Position numbers and translations under genes: made by a program. The notes beneath the pieces are model-generated. The model saw only the letters and a list, made by a program, of their open reading frames with translations. It had not been told where the DNA came from and did not search any database. A stretch of 64,000 nt of DNA, from assembly GCF_000472385.1 (NCBI RefSeq), contig NZ_AWZU01000001.1, forward strand, positions 122,501 to 186,500, read 5' to 3'. The stretch is from Bradyrhizobium sp. ARR65. GTDB taxonomy: Bacteria > Pseudomonadota > Alphaproteobacteria > Rhizobiales > Xanthobacteraceae. Positions 8,548 through 17,183 of this stretch are shown in pieces; position 1 is the first letter of the stretch, and every line of letters begins with the position of its first letter.

Positions 8548-9021
8548 ATGCCTGAGCTGACGATTTCGCCGGAAAAGGTCGCTTTTGTGATCGAGAAGGC
8601 GCGGGAATTCGATGTCAAGGAGGAGGCTTCCGATCCGGATTCGGGATCGAACGCCGCCGATGACGATATGATCGACGTACTCGGCGACAACGGCCAGGAC
8701 CCGGTCGTGCGCGAGCTCTCCAGCTTCATCCGGGCACTCAACGAGGACGAGCAGATCGATCTGGTCGCGCTGATGTGGCTCGGTCGCGGCGACGGCACGA
8801 TCGACGAATGGGAGGATTTGCGCGCCCGCGCGGTGGACGCACGCGGCGAATATCGCAACCCGCGCAGCGAGACGGTGCGCTATCTCCTGGGCGAGCCGAT
8901 GCTGGGCGATTTCCTTGCCGACGGTCTCGATGCATTCGGCGTCGAATGGGACGAGGAGCACACGACGCCGGATTCCTCCAGCCCGAGCGAGCGCGACGAG
9001 GACGAGAGCACGAAGCGGTAA
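8548..9021 (+). CDS. DUF3775 domain-containing protein
   Basis: The 157-residue protein is strongly acidic, with KEEASDPDSGSNAADDD near residue 25 and an acidic, Ser-rich tail. The middle part (LSSFIRALNEDEQIDLVALMWLGRG) fits the DUF3775 family of alphaproteobacteria, whose function is unknown. AGGAGGA nine bases before the ATG gives a strong ribosome binding site. It stands alone, divergent from the MBL gene and convergent with the SDR at 9091. Confidence 0.82.
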   Translation: MPELTISPEKVAFVIEKAREFDVKEEASDPDSGSNAADDDMIDVLGDNGQDPVVRELSSFIRALNEDEQIDLVALMWLGRGDGTIDEWEDLRARAVDARGEYRNPRSETVRYLLGEPMLGDFLADGLDAFGVEWDEEHTTPDSSSPSERDEDESTKR

Positions 9022-9090
9022 ACGGATTTCGCTGCGCTGCTTCCGCAGGTTCAGTCCACCTCTCTTCCGAGAGAGAGGTGGAGCAAATGT

Positions 9091-9873
9091 CTACAGCGTC
9101 CCAGGAAAGGCGCCGCCGTCGAGCAGGATGTTTTGCCCGGTGATGAAGCCGGCTTTGGCGCCACACAGGAACGCGCAGAACAGGCCGAATTCTTCAGGGT
9201 CGCCGAAGCGCCCGGCGGGATTGGCCTTGGCACGCTCGGCCAGAAGCTGGTCGGGCGTGATGCCGCGTTTGTCGGCTTCGGCCTTCGCGGTGCCGCGCAG
9301 GCGGTCGGTGGCGAACGGGCCCGGCAACAGCGCATTGATGGTGACATTGTTGATCACGGTCTTGCGCGAGAGTCCTGCGATGAAACCCGTCAGGCCTGCG
9401 CGCGCGCCGTTGGAGAGCCCCAGAATGTCGATCGGCGCCTTCACCGCGGCGGAGGTGATGTTGACGATGCGGCCAAATTTCCGCGCCATCATGCCATCCA
9501 CCGTCGCCTTGATCAGTTCGATCGGGGTCAGCATGTTGGCATCCAGCGCCTTGATCCAGTCGTCACGGGTCCAGTTGCGGAAATCGCCGGGCGGCGGGCC
9601 GCCGGCATTGTTGATCAGGATGTCCGGATCGGGACAGGCCTTGAGCACCGCTTCGCGCCCGGCGGGCGTGGTGATGTCGCCCACCACTTCGGTGACGGTG
9701 ACGCCCGGATTGGCCTTGCGAATCTCCTCCGCGGTCTTTGCCAGCGCCTCCGCGCCGCGCGCGGTCAGCGTGACGTGTACGCCCTCATTGGCCAGCGCGA
9801 TCGCGCAGGCGCGGCCCAATCCTTTCGAGGATGCGCAGACGATGGCGCGGCGGCCCTTGATTCCGAGATCCAC
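9091..9873 (-). CDS. SDR-family protein with altered catalytic YxxxK motif
   Basis: This 260-residue protein has a short-chain dehydrogenase fold with the cofactor loop CASSKGLGRACA and NNAGGPPPGD. The usual active-site Tyr-x-x-x-Lys is replaced: counting 13 residues after the Ser of NITSAAV gives Ser, and the Lys position is Arg (LSNGARAG). This matches the subgroup of SDR-like beta-ketoacyl-reductase homologues known to lack the classic tetrad, so catalysis should not be assumed. The start is GTG at 9873 with GGGAG upstream; no ATG fits. It is divergent from the normal SDR gene at 10018. Confidence 0.85.
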   Translation of the reverse strand: MDLGIKGRRAIVCASSKGLGRACAIALANEGVHVTLTARGAEALAKTAEEIRKANPGVTVTEVVGDITTPAGREAVLKACPDPDILINNAGGPPPGDFRNWTRDDWIKALDANMLTPIELIKATVDGMMARKFGRIVNITSAAVKAPIDILGLSNGARAGLTGFIAGLSRKTVINNVTINALLPGPFATDRLRGTAKAEADKRGITPDQLLAERAKANPAGRFGDPEEFGLFCAFLCGAKAGFITGQNILLDGGAFPGTL

Positions 9874-10017
9874 TTTTTCGCTCCCGTTGGCTTAAGGTGA
9901 GTTGGAAGCCGCCAATGTAGCCAAGCCCGGCGGCCGTGGTAAGCCATCCGGCGCTTTGCAGGTGCAGCAAATGCTCTGTATCAAGGCGGGTTACGGCTGT
10001 CTTCCGGAGATTTCGCC

Positions 10018-10779
10018 ATGTCTGATCTGTTCGACGTCAGTCAGGAAACAATTCTGATCACCGGCGCCTCGCAAGGGCTCGGGCGGCAGTTCGCGCGCGT
10101 GCTGGCGACCCATGGCGCGGCCGTGATCATTGCGGCGCGGCAGGCGTCCAAGCTGAAAAATCTCGAGGAGGAGATCAGGGACAAGGGCGGCCGCGCGGCC
10201 GCCGTGCAGATGGACGTGACCGACACGGCATCGATCGCCAACGCGCTCGATGCCGCGGAGGCCGCGCTCGGGCCGATCACGGTGCTGATCAACAATGCCG
10301 GGATTGCGACCGAAAAACTCGCACTCGATCAGAGCGAGGCGGATTGGGATGCGGTGATCGGCGCCAATCTCAAGGGCGCCTATTTTGCGGCAACCGAAGT
10401 GGCACGGCGGATGATCGCGCGCAAGCAGGACGGCAATATCGTCAATATCGCTTCCGTGCTCGGCTTCTCCGTGCTGAAAGCCGTGTCACCTTACGCGATC
10501 TCCAAGGCCGGCATGATCCAGGCCACCAAGGCGCTCGCGCTCGAGCTTGCGGGCAACAACATCCGCGTCAACGCTCTCGCGCCCGGTTATATCGACACTG
10601 AGATGAATCACGATCTCTGGTCGACGCCCGCCGGCGAGCGGCTGATCAAGCGCATCCCGCAGCGCCGCGTCGGCGCCGAATCCGATCTCGACGGCGCAAT
10701 CCTTTTGCTCGCCTCAAAGGCTTCGCGTTACATGACCGGCAGCGTGGTGACGGTCGATGGCGGGTTTCTGTTGACCTAA
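10018..10779 (+). CDS. SDR-family NAD(P)-dependent oxidoreductase
   Basis: The 253-residue protein is a complete classical SDR: the cofactor loop TGASQGLGRQFA near residue 17, NNAGIA, the catalytic Ser in NIASVLGF and the intact YAISK, ending in a typical GSVVTVDGGFLLT tail. It probably reduces or oxidises a hydroxyacyl or small alcohol substrate, which cannot be specified. GGAG lies eight bases before the ATG. It is divergent from the atypical SDR at 9091. Confidence 0.9.
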   Translation: MSDLFDVSQETILITGASQGLGRQFARVLATHGAAVIIAARQASKLKNLEEEIRDKGGRAAAVQMDVTDTASIANALDAAEAALGPITVLINNAGIATEKLALDQSEADWDAVIGANLKGAYFAATEVARRMIARKQDGNIVNIASVLGFSVLKAVSPYAISKAGMIQATKALALELAGNNIRVNALAPGYIDTEMNHDLWSTPAGERLIKRIPQRRVGAESDLDGAILLLASKASRYMTGSVVTVDGGFLLT

Positions 10780-10782
10780 GCC

Positions 10783-10868
10783 GTTGCCCCGGGCCAAGCG
10801 AAGCGCGAGCCGGGATTTGTTTGGCGGGTCGTTCCGGGTTCGACGCTGCTGCGTTGCCCCGGAACGAC
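10783..10868. repeat. REP-like palindromic element, copy 4, with adjoining GC-rich repeat
   Basis: GTCGTTCCGGG (10828-10838) and CCCCGGAACGAC (10857-10868) form the hairpin; each arm differs from copies 1-3 by the same A/G change, so pairing is kept. Just before it, CCCCGGGCCAAGCGAAGCGCGAGCC is another common Bradyrhizobium intergenic segment. The element lies between convergent genes. Confidence 0.75.
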
Positions 10869-10880
10869 GGCACCGACTGT

Positions 10881-12314
10881 CTACGACATAAACCGCATCA
10901 GCTTTTCCAGCCGTGCGATCTTCGCGCCGTAAGGCGGATAGAGGTCGGCCAGCCGGTTCAGTGCCGAGCGATAGAACACCGGCTTGAGCTTGCTGAACGT
11001 CCTAAAGCCCCATTCGCCGTGATAGACGCCGGTCCCGGACGCGCCGACGCCGCCCATCGGCTGGTTAACTTGCGTGAAATGGAACAGGCAATCATTGACG
11101 GTGACGCCGCCGGAGATCGTGCGTGCGAGCACCTCGTCGCGTGCGGCGCTGTCCCTGCCGAACCAGTACAGCGCGAGCGGCCGGTCATGCCTGTTGATGT
11201 AGTCGATCGGCTCCTTGGTGTCACGATAGGCAAGCACCGGCAGCGCGGGCCCAAAAATCTCCTCCTGCATGATCGCCATATCCGGCGTGGCGCCGACCAC
11301 GAGCGTCGGCGGGAATTTGCGCCTCGCCTTCCAGTTCGGATCGTCGGGTTTGGCGGGTTGCAGAATCCTGGCGCCTCTGGCGGCTGCATCCGCCACCAAG
11401 CTTTCAAGGCGCGCATAATGCCGGTCGGAGATGATCGAGGTGTAGTCCTTGTTCGCGGGCTCGGTGCCGAACATGCGGCGCATATGGCTGTGCACCTTCT
11501 CGGCAAAGGCCTGCACGGATTCTTCCGGCACGAACGCATAGTCCGGCGCGATGCAGGTCTGCCCGGCGTTGAGCAGCTTGCCATAGGCGATGCGTTCGGC
11601 GGCCTCGTCGAGGTTGGCCGAGCGGTGGACGATCGCAGGCGACTTGCCGCCGAGTTCGAGCGTCACCGGCGTCAGGTTGCGCCCCGCGGCCTCGGCGACC
11701 AGACGGCCGACCCGGGTCGAGCCGGTGAACACGAGGTGGTCGAACGGCACGGAAGCAAAAGCTCTTGCGGTCTCCTCCTCCACTCCCGTCACAATCAGTT
11801 CGTCGGGCGCGAACTTTGCTGCGACCAGCTCCTTGAGCAGCGTAGCAAAACGTGGCGTCAGCTCGCTCGGCTTGATCATCACCCGGTTGCCCGCCGCGAT
11901 CGCGCCGATGGCCGGCGCCAGCGTCAACTGCAGCGGATAGTTCCAGGGGGCGATGATGCCGACCACGCCGAGCGGTTGTGGGATCAGCCGGTTCTTCGCC
12001 GGCAGGAATTGCATGGCGGTGGCGACCCGCTGCGGCGCCATCCATTTTTTCAGGTGCTTTGCGGCATGCTTGATCTCGGAGAGCAGGAACAGGACTTCGG
12101 CGAACAGGGTCTCGGTCGCCGAGCGATGGCCAAAATCGACCGAGATCGCCTGTTCGAACCGGGCCTCGTTGTCGGAAATCATCGCGCGCAGGCGGGCGAG
12201 GCGCTCGAGACGCACCTCGAGCGACGGCGGGACCTCGGTGCGCGATTTTTCGAACATGGCATTGAAGGCATCGTCCAGGGCGGCATGCCCTTGGCTCTTC
12301 AGCGATTGGTCCAT
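10881..12314 (-). CDS. Coniferyl-aldehyde dehydrogenase-like aldehyde dehydrogenase
   Basis: This 477-residue aldehyde dehydrogenase has the catalytic Glu in VTLELGGKSPAIV and the nucleophilic Cys in NAGQTCIAPDYAFVP. The short length, the GVTVNDCLFHFTQVNQPMGG block and the C-terminal YPPYG are typical of the CalB (coniferyl-aldehyde dehydrogenase) and fatty-aldehyde dehydrogenase branch. The reaction is oxidation of an aldehyde to an acid with NAD(P). ATG at 12314 has GAGGAAAG upstream and begins the conserved part; the open frame to 12479 is AT-richer and unlike the family. Whether lignin-type aldehydes are the substrate is inferred only from family. Confidence 0.87.
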   Translation of the reverse strand: MDQSLKSQGHAALDDAFNAMFEKSRTEVPPSLEVRLERLARLRAMISDNEARFEQAISVDFGHRSATETLFAEVLFLLSEIKHAAKHLKKWMAPQRVATAMQFLPAKNRLIPQPLGVVGIIAPWNYPLQLTLAPAIGAIAAGNRVMIKPSELTPRFATLLKELVAAKFAPDELIVTGVEEETARAFASVPFDHLVFTGSTRVGRLVAEAAGRNLTPVTLELGGKSPAIVHRSANLDEAAERIAYGKLLNAGQTCIAPDYAFVPEESVQAFAEKVHSHMRRMFGTEPANKDYTSIISDRHYARLESLVADAAARGARILQPAKPDDPNWKARRKFPPTLVVGATPDMAIMQEEIFGPALPVLAYRDTKEPIDYINRHDRPLALYWFGRDSAARDEVLARTISGGVTVNDCLFHFTQVNQPMGGVGASGTGVYHGEWGFRTFSKLKPVFYRSALNRLADLYPPYGAKIARLEKLMRFMS

Positions 12315-12596
12315 GGCGCTTTCCTCGGCTTCATCGACAGAGGACTGGTCTTTCGCGGAACTTCTGGCAAGAGGCGCGATTTTGGTCCCGTTTGGCGGAT
12401 TTTGCCTGTCATAAAATCGAAAAAAGAGCGCGCAACACCCTTTCCAAAGCGGTTCCTGGTTGATACATAGCCCCCGCACCCCGATGGCACAGCCCCGGGG
12501 CGCCTTCTCAGGAAGCTTAAGGGATCGATCGGCGCGGCTGCCGCGTTAGCCCGCTTTCGTCCCCGGCTTTTCCTTTCAAGGCACGCAACGGTTTAT

Positions 12597-12673
<77 letters not shown>

Positions 12674-12679
12674 AGTTTT

Positions 12680-12715
12680 AAGCCCTTGAGAACGCATCGT
12701 TCTCAAGGGCTTTTT
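12680..12715 (+). terminator. Rho-independent terminator after tRNA-fMet
   Basis: AGCCCTTGAGAACG (12681-12694) pairs with CGTTCTCAAGGGCT (12698-12711) across a 3-nt loop, and T residues follow (12711-12715). It ends the tRNA transcript. Confidence 0.95.
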
Positions 12716-12911
12716 GCTGCCCCAAACTTGGTTGGAAATTTCGCTCGTGGAAGCGGCCGGAGGAAAGTCGCGGCGTAAAATCGGCGAGGGCGGACCGGGC
12801 GCGATGACTCAATTGTGATCGGAGGTCAATGGCGAATGCCGTAACTCACGTCGGATCACGGCATGCCTAAACCGATCGCTCAACGCCATCGTACATCCTA
12901 GCCCGCGTGCA

Positions 12912-12974
12912 GGTACAGAAGTAGTCTGTCTGTGGAACAGGAGGTCGGTGGTTCGAGCCCACCCAACTGTACCA
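12912..12974 (+). pseudogene. tRNA-like element lacking a D-arm (His-type anticodon)
   Basis: The 3' half is canonical: a 5-bp anticodon stem (12925-12929 with 12937-12941) and a 7-base loop CTGTGGA with anticodon GTG at 12932-12934, a 5-base variable region AGGTC, and a perfect T-arm GGTGG-TTCGAGC-CCACC followed by seven bases, A and CCA. The 5' part is only GGTACAG plus six bases, so there is no D-arm. GGTACAG can pair fully with CTGTACC at 12967-12973, or ACAGAAG can pair at five of seven positions with CAACTGT, leaving a normal CCA end. It could be an attachment-site remnant of an integrated element or an unusual small RNA. The surrounding 12.72-13.23 kb otherwise holds no gene that I can see. 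Confidence 0.5.
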
Positions 12975-13234
12975 ACGAATCAAACGGTCATAGAAAACGA
13001 TCGGTTTCGGAGTCGCTGATAGCTACCGCCTAGCCACCACGCTGCAGCGCCGTGCCAGTTGCCGTGCAACGAGAGTGTCCACCTCACCATCTGCTTGCCG
13101 CGCGCTCCGCGCAGCGAAGGTCGGGGCCTTCAATTGAGTCGTGAAGTCGCGCCGTTCTTCATCAAACGCCGGACTGGTCTGCGACCTCCGCTAGACTCTG
13201 ACCGAGGGGTTTGAAGTCCAACTGTTGCTCTTCG

Positions 13235-13353
13235 GTGAAGGGCGCTCCGCTGCACGGGAAGCCGGCGATCGTCGCCGAGGGCAGCGCCGCCGAGATTGCG
13301 CGCGACCCGCGCCTGATGGGCGCTTATCTCGGCCATGGCGAGACCGCGGAGTA
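13235..13353 (+). pseudogene. C-terminal remnant of a branched-chain-type ABC transporter ATPase
   Basis: The frame ending with TAG at 13351-13353 encodes HGKPAIVAEGSAAEIARD and then PRLMGAYLGHGETAE, which matches the end of LivF/LivG-like ATPases (VAEG.. EIA.DP.. AYLG). The Walker and signature parts are missing, so only the tail survives. A second short frame that ends in the ATGA overlapping the dhaK start encodes a hydrophobic tail (TIAGDVAGRHGIAGLMAVAG) and may be the end of another truncated gene. Together they suggest that the upstream part of the dhaKL cluster was deleted. Confidence 0.65.
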
Positions 13354-13445
13354 GCCGTCGCAATCAAATCAGTGCTCACGATCGCAGGCGACGTCGCGGG
13401 CAGGCACGGCATCGCCGGGCTGATGGCAGTCGCTGGAGTTGTCCA

Positions 13446-14426
13446 ATGAAGAAGCTGATGAATTCACCCGACGCCCTCGTCGACGAGATGCTGGCGGGCC
13501 TCGTCGCGGCCCATCCGTCGCTGCTGCAAGAGGAGCGCGTCATCCGCCGCGCTGGCGGGACGAAGAGGGGCAAGGTCGGCATCGTCTCCGGCGGCGGCTC
13601 CGGACATCTGCCGCTGTTCATCGGCTATGTCGGTGACGGCCCGCTCGACGCCTGCGCCATCGGCGACGTGTTCGCGGGTCCATCAGTCGATTCCTGCATC
13701 CAGGCGATCCGCGCCGCAAATGGTGGCGCCGGCGTGCTGCGGCTCTACGGCAATTATGGCGGCGACCGCATGAATTTCGACCTTGCCGGCGAGATGGTCG
13801 ACGTGGATCACATCCAGACCACCACCGTGCTCGGCACCGACGACATCGCCTCGGCTGCGCCGGATGACAGCGTCAAGCGACGCGGCGTCGCCGGCATCAT
13901 CTATGCCTACAAGATCGCGGGCGCGAAGGCCGACGCCGGCGCGGGCCTCGCTGAGGTCACGGCCACGGCGCAGGCTGCCGTCAATGCCTGTCGCACCATC
14001 GGGCTTGCGCTCTCGCCCTGCCAGATACCCGGTGCGGCGAAGCCGACGTTCGAGCTGGGGGCCGACGAGATCGAGATGGGCATCCATGGCGAGCCCGGCA
14101 TCTGGCGCGATAAGCTGCGACCGGCGGATGACGTCGCCGACGAGATGGTGCGGCGCCTGCTGGCCGACCCCGTCGCGCACAAGTCGGAGCGCGTCTCCGT
14201 GCTGGTCAACAGCCTCGGCGCGACGCCGCTGGAGGAGTTGTTCATCGTCTATCGTCGCGTCGCCGCGCTCCTGAAGAGAGAGGGCCTCACCATCGTGCGT
14301 CCCCTGGTCGGGCATTACGTGACCTCGATGGAGATGGCGGGGCTGTCGATCAGCATGATCCATCTCGACGCCGAGCGCGAAAGGCTTCTGGCCGCGCCCT
14401 GCGCCTGCCCGTTCTGGAGGGTGTAA
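13446..14426 (+). CDS. dhaK: Dihydroxyacetone kinase subunit DhaK-like
   Basis: The 326-residue protein is a DAK1-domain protein that binds dihydroxyacetone or a related ketose. It has VGIVSGGGSGHLPLFIGYVG, the glycine-rich ligand site GNYGGDRMNFD, and a His at residue 214 (EMGIHGEPG) that corresponds to the His which covalently binds dihydroxyacetone in DhaK. The ATG at 13446 follows a short upstream frame with an ATGA overlap. DhaL follows one base after the stop. With no PTS DhaM nearby, the pair may use ATP, or a DhaM elsewhere. Ketotetroses such as erythrulose are also possible substrates. Confidence 0.9.
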   Translation: MKKLMNSPDALVDEMLAGLVAAHPSLLQEERVIRRAGGTKRGKVGIVSGGGSGHLPLFIGYVGDGPLDACAIGDVFAGPSVDSCIQAIRAANGGAGVLRLYGNYGGDRMNFDLAGEMVDVDHIQTTTVLGTDDIASAAPDDSVKRRGVAGIIYAYKIAGAKADAGAGLAEVTATAQAAVNACRTIGLALSPCQIPGAAKPTFELGADEIEMGIHGEPGIWRDKLRPADDVADEMVRRLLADPVAHKSERVSVLVNSLGATPLEELFIVYRRVAALLKREGLTIVRPLVGHYVTSMEMAGLSISMIHLDAERERLLAAPCACPFWRV

Positions 14427-14427
14427 C

Positions 14428-15030
14428 GTGGCGATCACGGCGAATGAAGAGCGCCATGCCGCCCGTGCCAGGGAGGCAGCGACGCTTGCGCAGGACGAGC
14501 TCAACACAGCCGACGGCAAGATGGGTGACGGCGACACCGGCGTGATGCTGCGCCGCCTGTTCGGGGCGGTCGCCGCGGCCATACCCGACCAGGAGACGGA
14601 TCTCGGTTCCGTCTTTCAGGCCTGCGCGAAAGCTTGTGCCAGCGGCACCGGCTCGAGCTTGGGAACGCTGGTGACGGTTGCGATGATGACGCTGGCCAAG
14701 GCGACGAAGGGGCGCAGCCAGATCGGTTGGGACGAGCTGGGGCCGTTGCTGGCGCTGGTCCGCGACCAGATGATGGCGCGCGGCGGCGCGAAGCTCGGCG
14801 ACAAGACCGTCGTCGACATGATCGACGCCGTCGCTAACGCGCTCGTCGATGTCAGGACGCGGAAGGAGGCCTCTGAGGCCGCGCGAAAAGCCGTCATTGA
14901 GACGCTCGACGCGTTCCGCGATCGCCCGAACCGGCTCGGACGCGCCCGCATGTTCGGCGAGCGGACCGTGGGGCTCGACGATCCCGGCATGCTCGCCTTT
15001 TCGCGCCTGCTCGTCGCCGTCGCGGCTTGA
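14428..15030 (+). CDS. dhaL: Dihydroxyacetone kinase subunit DhaL-like
   Basis: This 200-residue DAK2-domain protein is the nucleotide-binding partner of DhaK. The phosphate and Mg-binding segments DGKMGDGDTGVML, ASGTGSSLGTL and the C-terminal GRARMFGERTVGLDDPG are all present. It starts with GTG at 14428, with GGAGG seven bases before it inside the end of dhaK, so the two are translationally coupled. The enzyme pair would phosphorylate a ketose in the cytosol for entry into central metabolism. Confidence 0.9.
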   Translation: MAITANEERHAARAREAATLAQDELNTADGKMGDGDTGVMLRRLFGAVAAAIPDQETDLGSVFQACAKACASGTGSSLGTLVTVAMMTLAKATKGRSQIGWDELGPLLALVRDQMMARGGAKLGDKTVVDMIDAVANALVDVRTRKEASEAARKAVIETLDAFRDRPNRLGRARMFGERTVGLDDPGMLAFSRLLVAVAA

Positions 15031-15078
15031 AACGCGAAGAGTACTCGTGAATATGGAGGCAGGGAAAAGGAGGCCGAC

Positions 15079-16488
15079 ATGAATGCCCATGCCCTGCCGC
15101 GCCCGGCGCCTGGCATCATCACCGAGGTCAGGACGCGGCTTGCCGAGCGCCTCGGTGCGCGGGTCTCGGTCACGCAAGCAGTGCTCGACCAGCACAGCCA
15201 TGGCGAGGGCTTGCCGGCGGTCGGCGTGCCCGATCTCGTGGTCTTTCCCGAAACCAATGAAGAGGTCGCGTTCGTCCTCGCTCTTTGCAACGAGCGCCGC
15301 GTCCCGGTGACGCCGTTCGGCGCGGGCTCTTCGCTTGAAGGTCAGCTCGCCGCGCTCGCCGGCGGCGTGTCGCTGGACATGGGCCGCTTCGACAGGATCC
15401 TGGAGGTCTCGGCCGACGCGCTCGACTGCCGCGTTCAGGCCGGCGTCACGCGCGAGGCTTTGAACGCGCATATCCGCGACACCGGCCTGTTCTTCCCGGT
15501 AGACCCCGGCGCCAACGCCTCGATCGGCGGCATGGCCTCGACGCGCGCCTCGGGCACCAACGCAGTGCGCTACGGCACCATGCGCGAGAACATTCTCGGC
15601 CTCACCGTCGTCACGCCCGATGGCCGTATCGTGCGCACCGGAAGCCGGGCGCGGAAGTCGTCGGCCGGGCTCGATCTCACCCACCTCTATGTCGGCAGCG
15701 AAGGCACGCTGGGTGTCATCACGGAGATCCAGCTCAAGCTCCACGGCCTGCCGGAGACGATCGTCGCCGCCGTCTGCCAGTTCAATTCGCTGGAGGGAGC
15801 AGTCGCCGCCGTCGTCGCGGCGCTCCAGTCCAACCTGAAGATGGCTCGCATCGAGCTGCTCGACGAGGTGCAGATGCGCGCCGCGATCCGTTATTCGAAG
15901 CTCGGCTATGTCGAGACGCCGACACTGTTCCTCGAATTCCACGGCACGCCGGCCGGCGTACAGGAGGAGGTCGAGATGATGCAGGCCATCACCGCGGATC
16001 ATGGCGGCGGCGAATTCCAGTTTGCCGAGCGTCACGAAGACCGCAATCGACTTTGGAAGGCGCGCCACAATTCCTACCAGGCGGTGATGGCGCTGAGCCC
16101 CGGCAAGAACAACATGGGCACGGATGCCTGCGTGCCGATCTCAGCGCTGCCGGCCTGCCTGCTGGAGACCAAGGCTGATATCGTCGCCTCCGGGCTGACG
16201 GCGCCGATCGTCGGCCATGTCGGCGATGGCAATTTCCATCTCGGCATCCTGTTCGACTCCAAGGATGCCGATGAGACCCAGCGCGCCGAGGCGCTCGCCT
16301 TCCGCACGTCCCGGCGGGCTATCAGCATGGGTGGCACTTGCTCGGGTGAGCATGGTGTCGGGGTGCACAAGATCGTTCACATGCAGACGGAGCACGGAGA
16401 GGGTGTCGCCTTGATGAAAGCGATCAAGCAAGCGCTCGATCCGAACGGCATCATGAATCCGGGAAAGATCTATCCCCTGATGGATTGA
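15079..16488 (+). CDS. FAD-linked oxidase, D-lactate/glycolate dehydrogenase type
   Basis: The 469-residue protein has a PCMH-type FAD-binding domain (VTPFGAGSSLEGQ; DPGANASIGGMASTRASGTN; YVGSEGTLGVITE) and the FAD-oxidase C-terminal domain ending with GTCSGEHGVGVHK. This is the architecture of cytochrome-linked D-lactate dehydrogenases and GlcD. It oxidises a 2-hydroxyacid to a 2-oxoacid and passes electrons to quinone or cytochrome c. AAGGAGG lies seven bases before the ATG. It follows dhaL by 48 bases and probably belongs to the same operon, so the substrate may come from the same sugar. Confidence 0.9.
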   Translation: MNAHALPRPAPGIITEVRTRLAERLGARVSVTQAVLDQHSHGEGLPAVGVPDLVVFPETNEEVAFVLALCNERRVPVTPFGAGSSLEGQLAALAGGVSLDMGRFDRILEVSADALDCRVQAGVTREALNAHIRDTGLFFPVDPGANASIGGMASTRASGTNAVRYGTMRENILGLTVVTPDGRIVRTGSRARKSSAGLDLTHLYVGSEGTLGVITEIQLKLHGLPETIVAAVCQFNSLEGAVAAVVAALQSNLKMARIELLDEVQMRAAIRYSKLGYVETPTLFLEFHGTPAGVQEEVEMMQAITADHGGGEFQFAERHEDRNRLWKARHNSYQAVMALSPGKNNMGTDACVPISALPACLLETKADIVASGLTAPIVGHVGDGNFHLGILFDSKDADETQRAEALAFRTSRRAISMGGTCSGEHGVGVHKIVHMQTEHGEGVALMKAIKQALDPNGIMNPGKIYPLMD

Positions 16489-17076
16489 TCGTCCCGAGGG
16501 GCTGGTAGGCTCGAAGGTGCAAGCGCGCCGTTATGAGCGGCAGACTATCAATCGCCTTCGTTCCGGGCCCGGCAAAAGCCCGCATGTTTCTTCTGACGCG
16601 TCCGCGATCCGTATGCTCTAACAGCGAAACGCTTCGATATCCGCCGCCGAAATGGCTTGCCAGAGCGAAGTGGGCGTCGCCTGCGCTCCATGCCGATCTC
16701 GGCGGCGTTCTCGATCGCCGGTTGCTGCCGCCCAAGACGTAACCTCGGGCTCACTTGTGACCCGATCGGCGGCTTGGTGCAGATCACGTGCATGGTCGAT
16801 TGCTGAATGATAGGGAGCTCGGCACCCGTTCATTGGCTTTGTCCTGACAGCGCTTGATCAGTCTGGCAAGCGGCGAAACGATCGAGGATAGGCGCTTCGA
16901 AGATCGGGGATAACGAGAGTGAATCGTTTCGCGAGCGCAGGCGCGATCTTGCGCCAGGCAATATGCGTCTGTGGGTATGGGTCGAATATTCCACTGACCT
17001 TGACTGCGGCGTTTTGCTACGCATTGATCGGTTTGCCGCTGGATGCTCGGGCCTCGCTGCCGTGGGTCCGGACCTA
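16489..17076. other. Gap without a convincing gene
   Basis: No frame here has a ribosome binding site, a recognisable motif or coding-like composition. The short frames on both strands read as Arg- and Ser-rich translations of GC-rich noncoding DNA. It separates the dhaKL-oxidase cluster from the oxidase cluster on the opposite strand and may be old, degraded sequence. Confidence 0.6.
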
Positions 17077-17172
17077 TCATCCCATTATTCGCAACAGGGC
17101 GAACAGAACTGACAGCAGAATCACGATCGTTCCTGTGGCAAAGACCAGCCGGTCGGCAAACAGACGGCGCAT
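17077..17172 (-). CDS. Small single-pass membrane protein at end of the oxidase cluster
   Basis: This 31-residue frame starts with ATG at 17172, has GGGAG seven bases before it and begins 11 bases after the stop of the flavoprotein gene. The protein is MRRLFADRLV followed by one hydrophobic helix (TGTIVILLSVLFALLRI), with two Arg at the N-terminus favouring an N-in orientation. Small one-helix subunits such as CydX and CcoQ are typical partners of terminal oxidases. It is too short for most gene callers. The coupling and the ribosome site argue that it is real; its partner is unknown. Confidence 0.6.
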   Translation of the reverse strand: MRRLFADRLVFATGTIVILLSVLFALLRIMG

Positions 17173-17183
17173 TGTTGGGCTCC

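Noticed and set aside
10821..12470. Long plus-strand frame (549 codons) over the aldehyde dehydrogenase
   Set aside because: Antisense to a gene with full catalytic motifs; no family resemblance and no ribosome site.
14350..16068. Long minus-strand frame (572 codons) over dhaL and the FAD oxidase
   Set aside because: It is antisense to two clear genes and its translation is Arg/His-rich without motifs, as expected from third-position GC bias.
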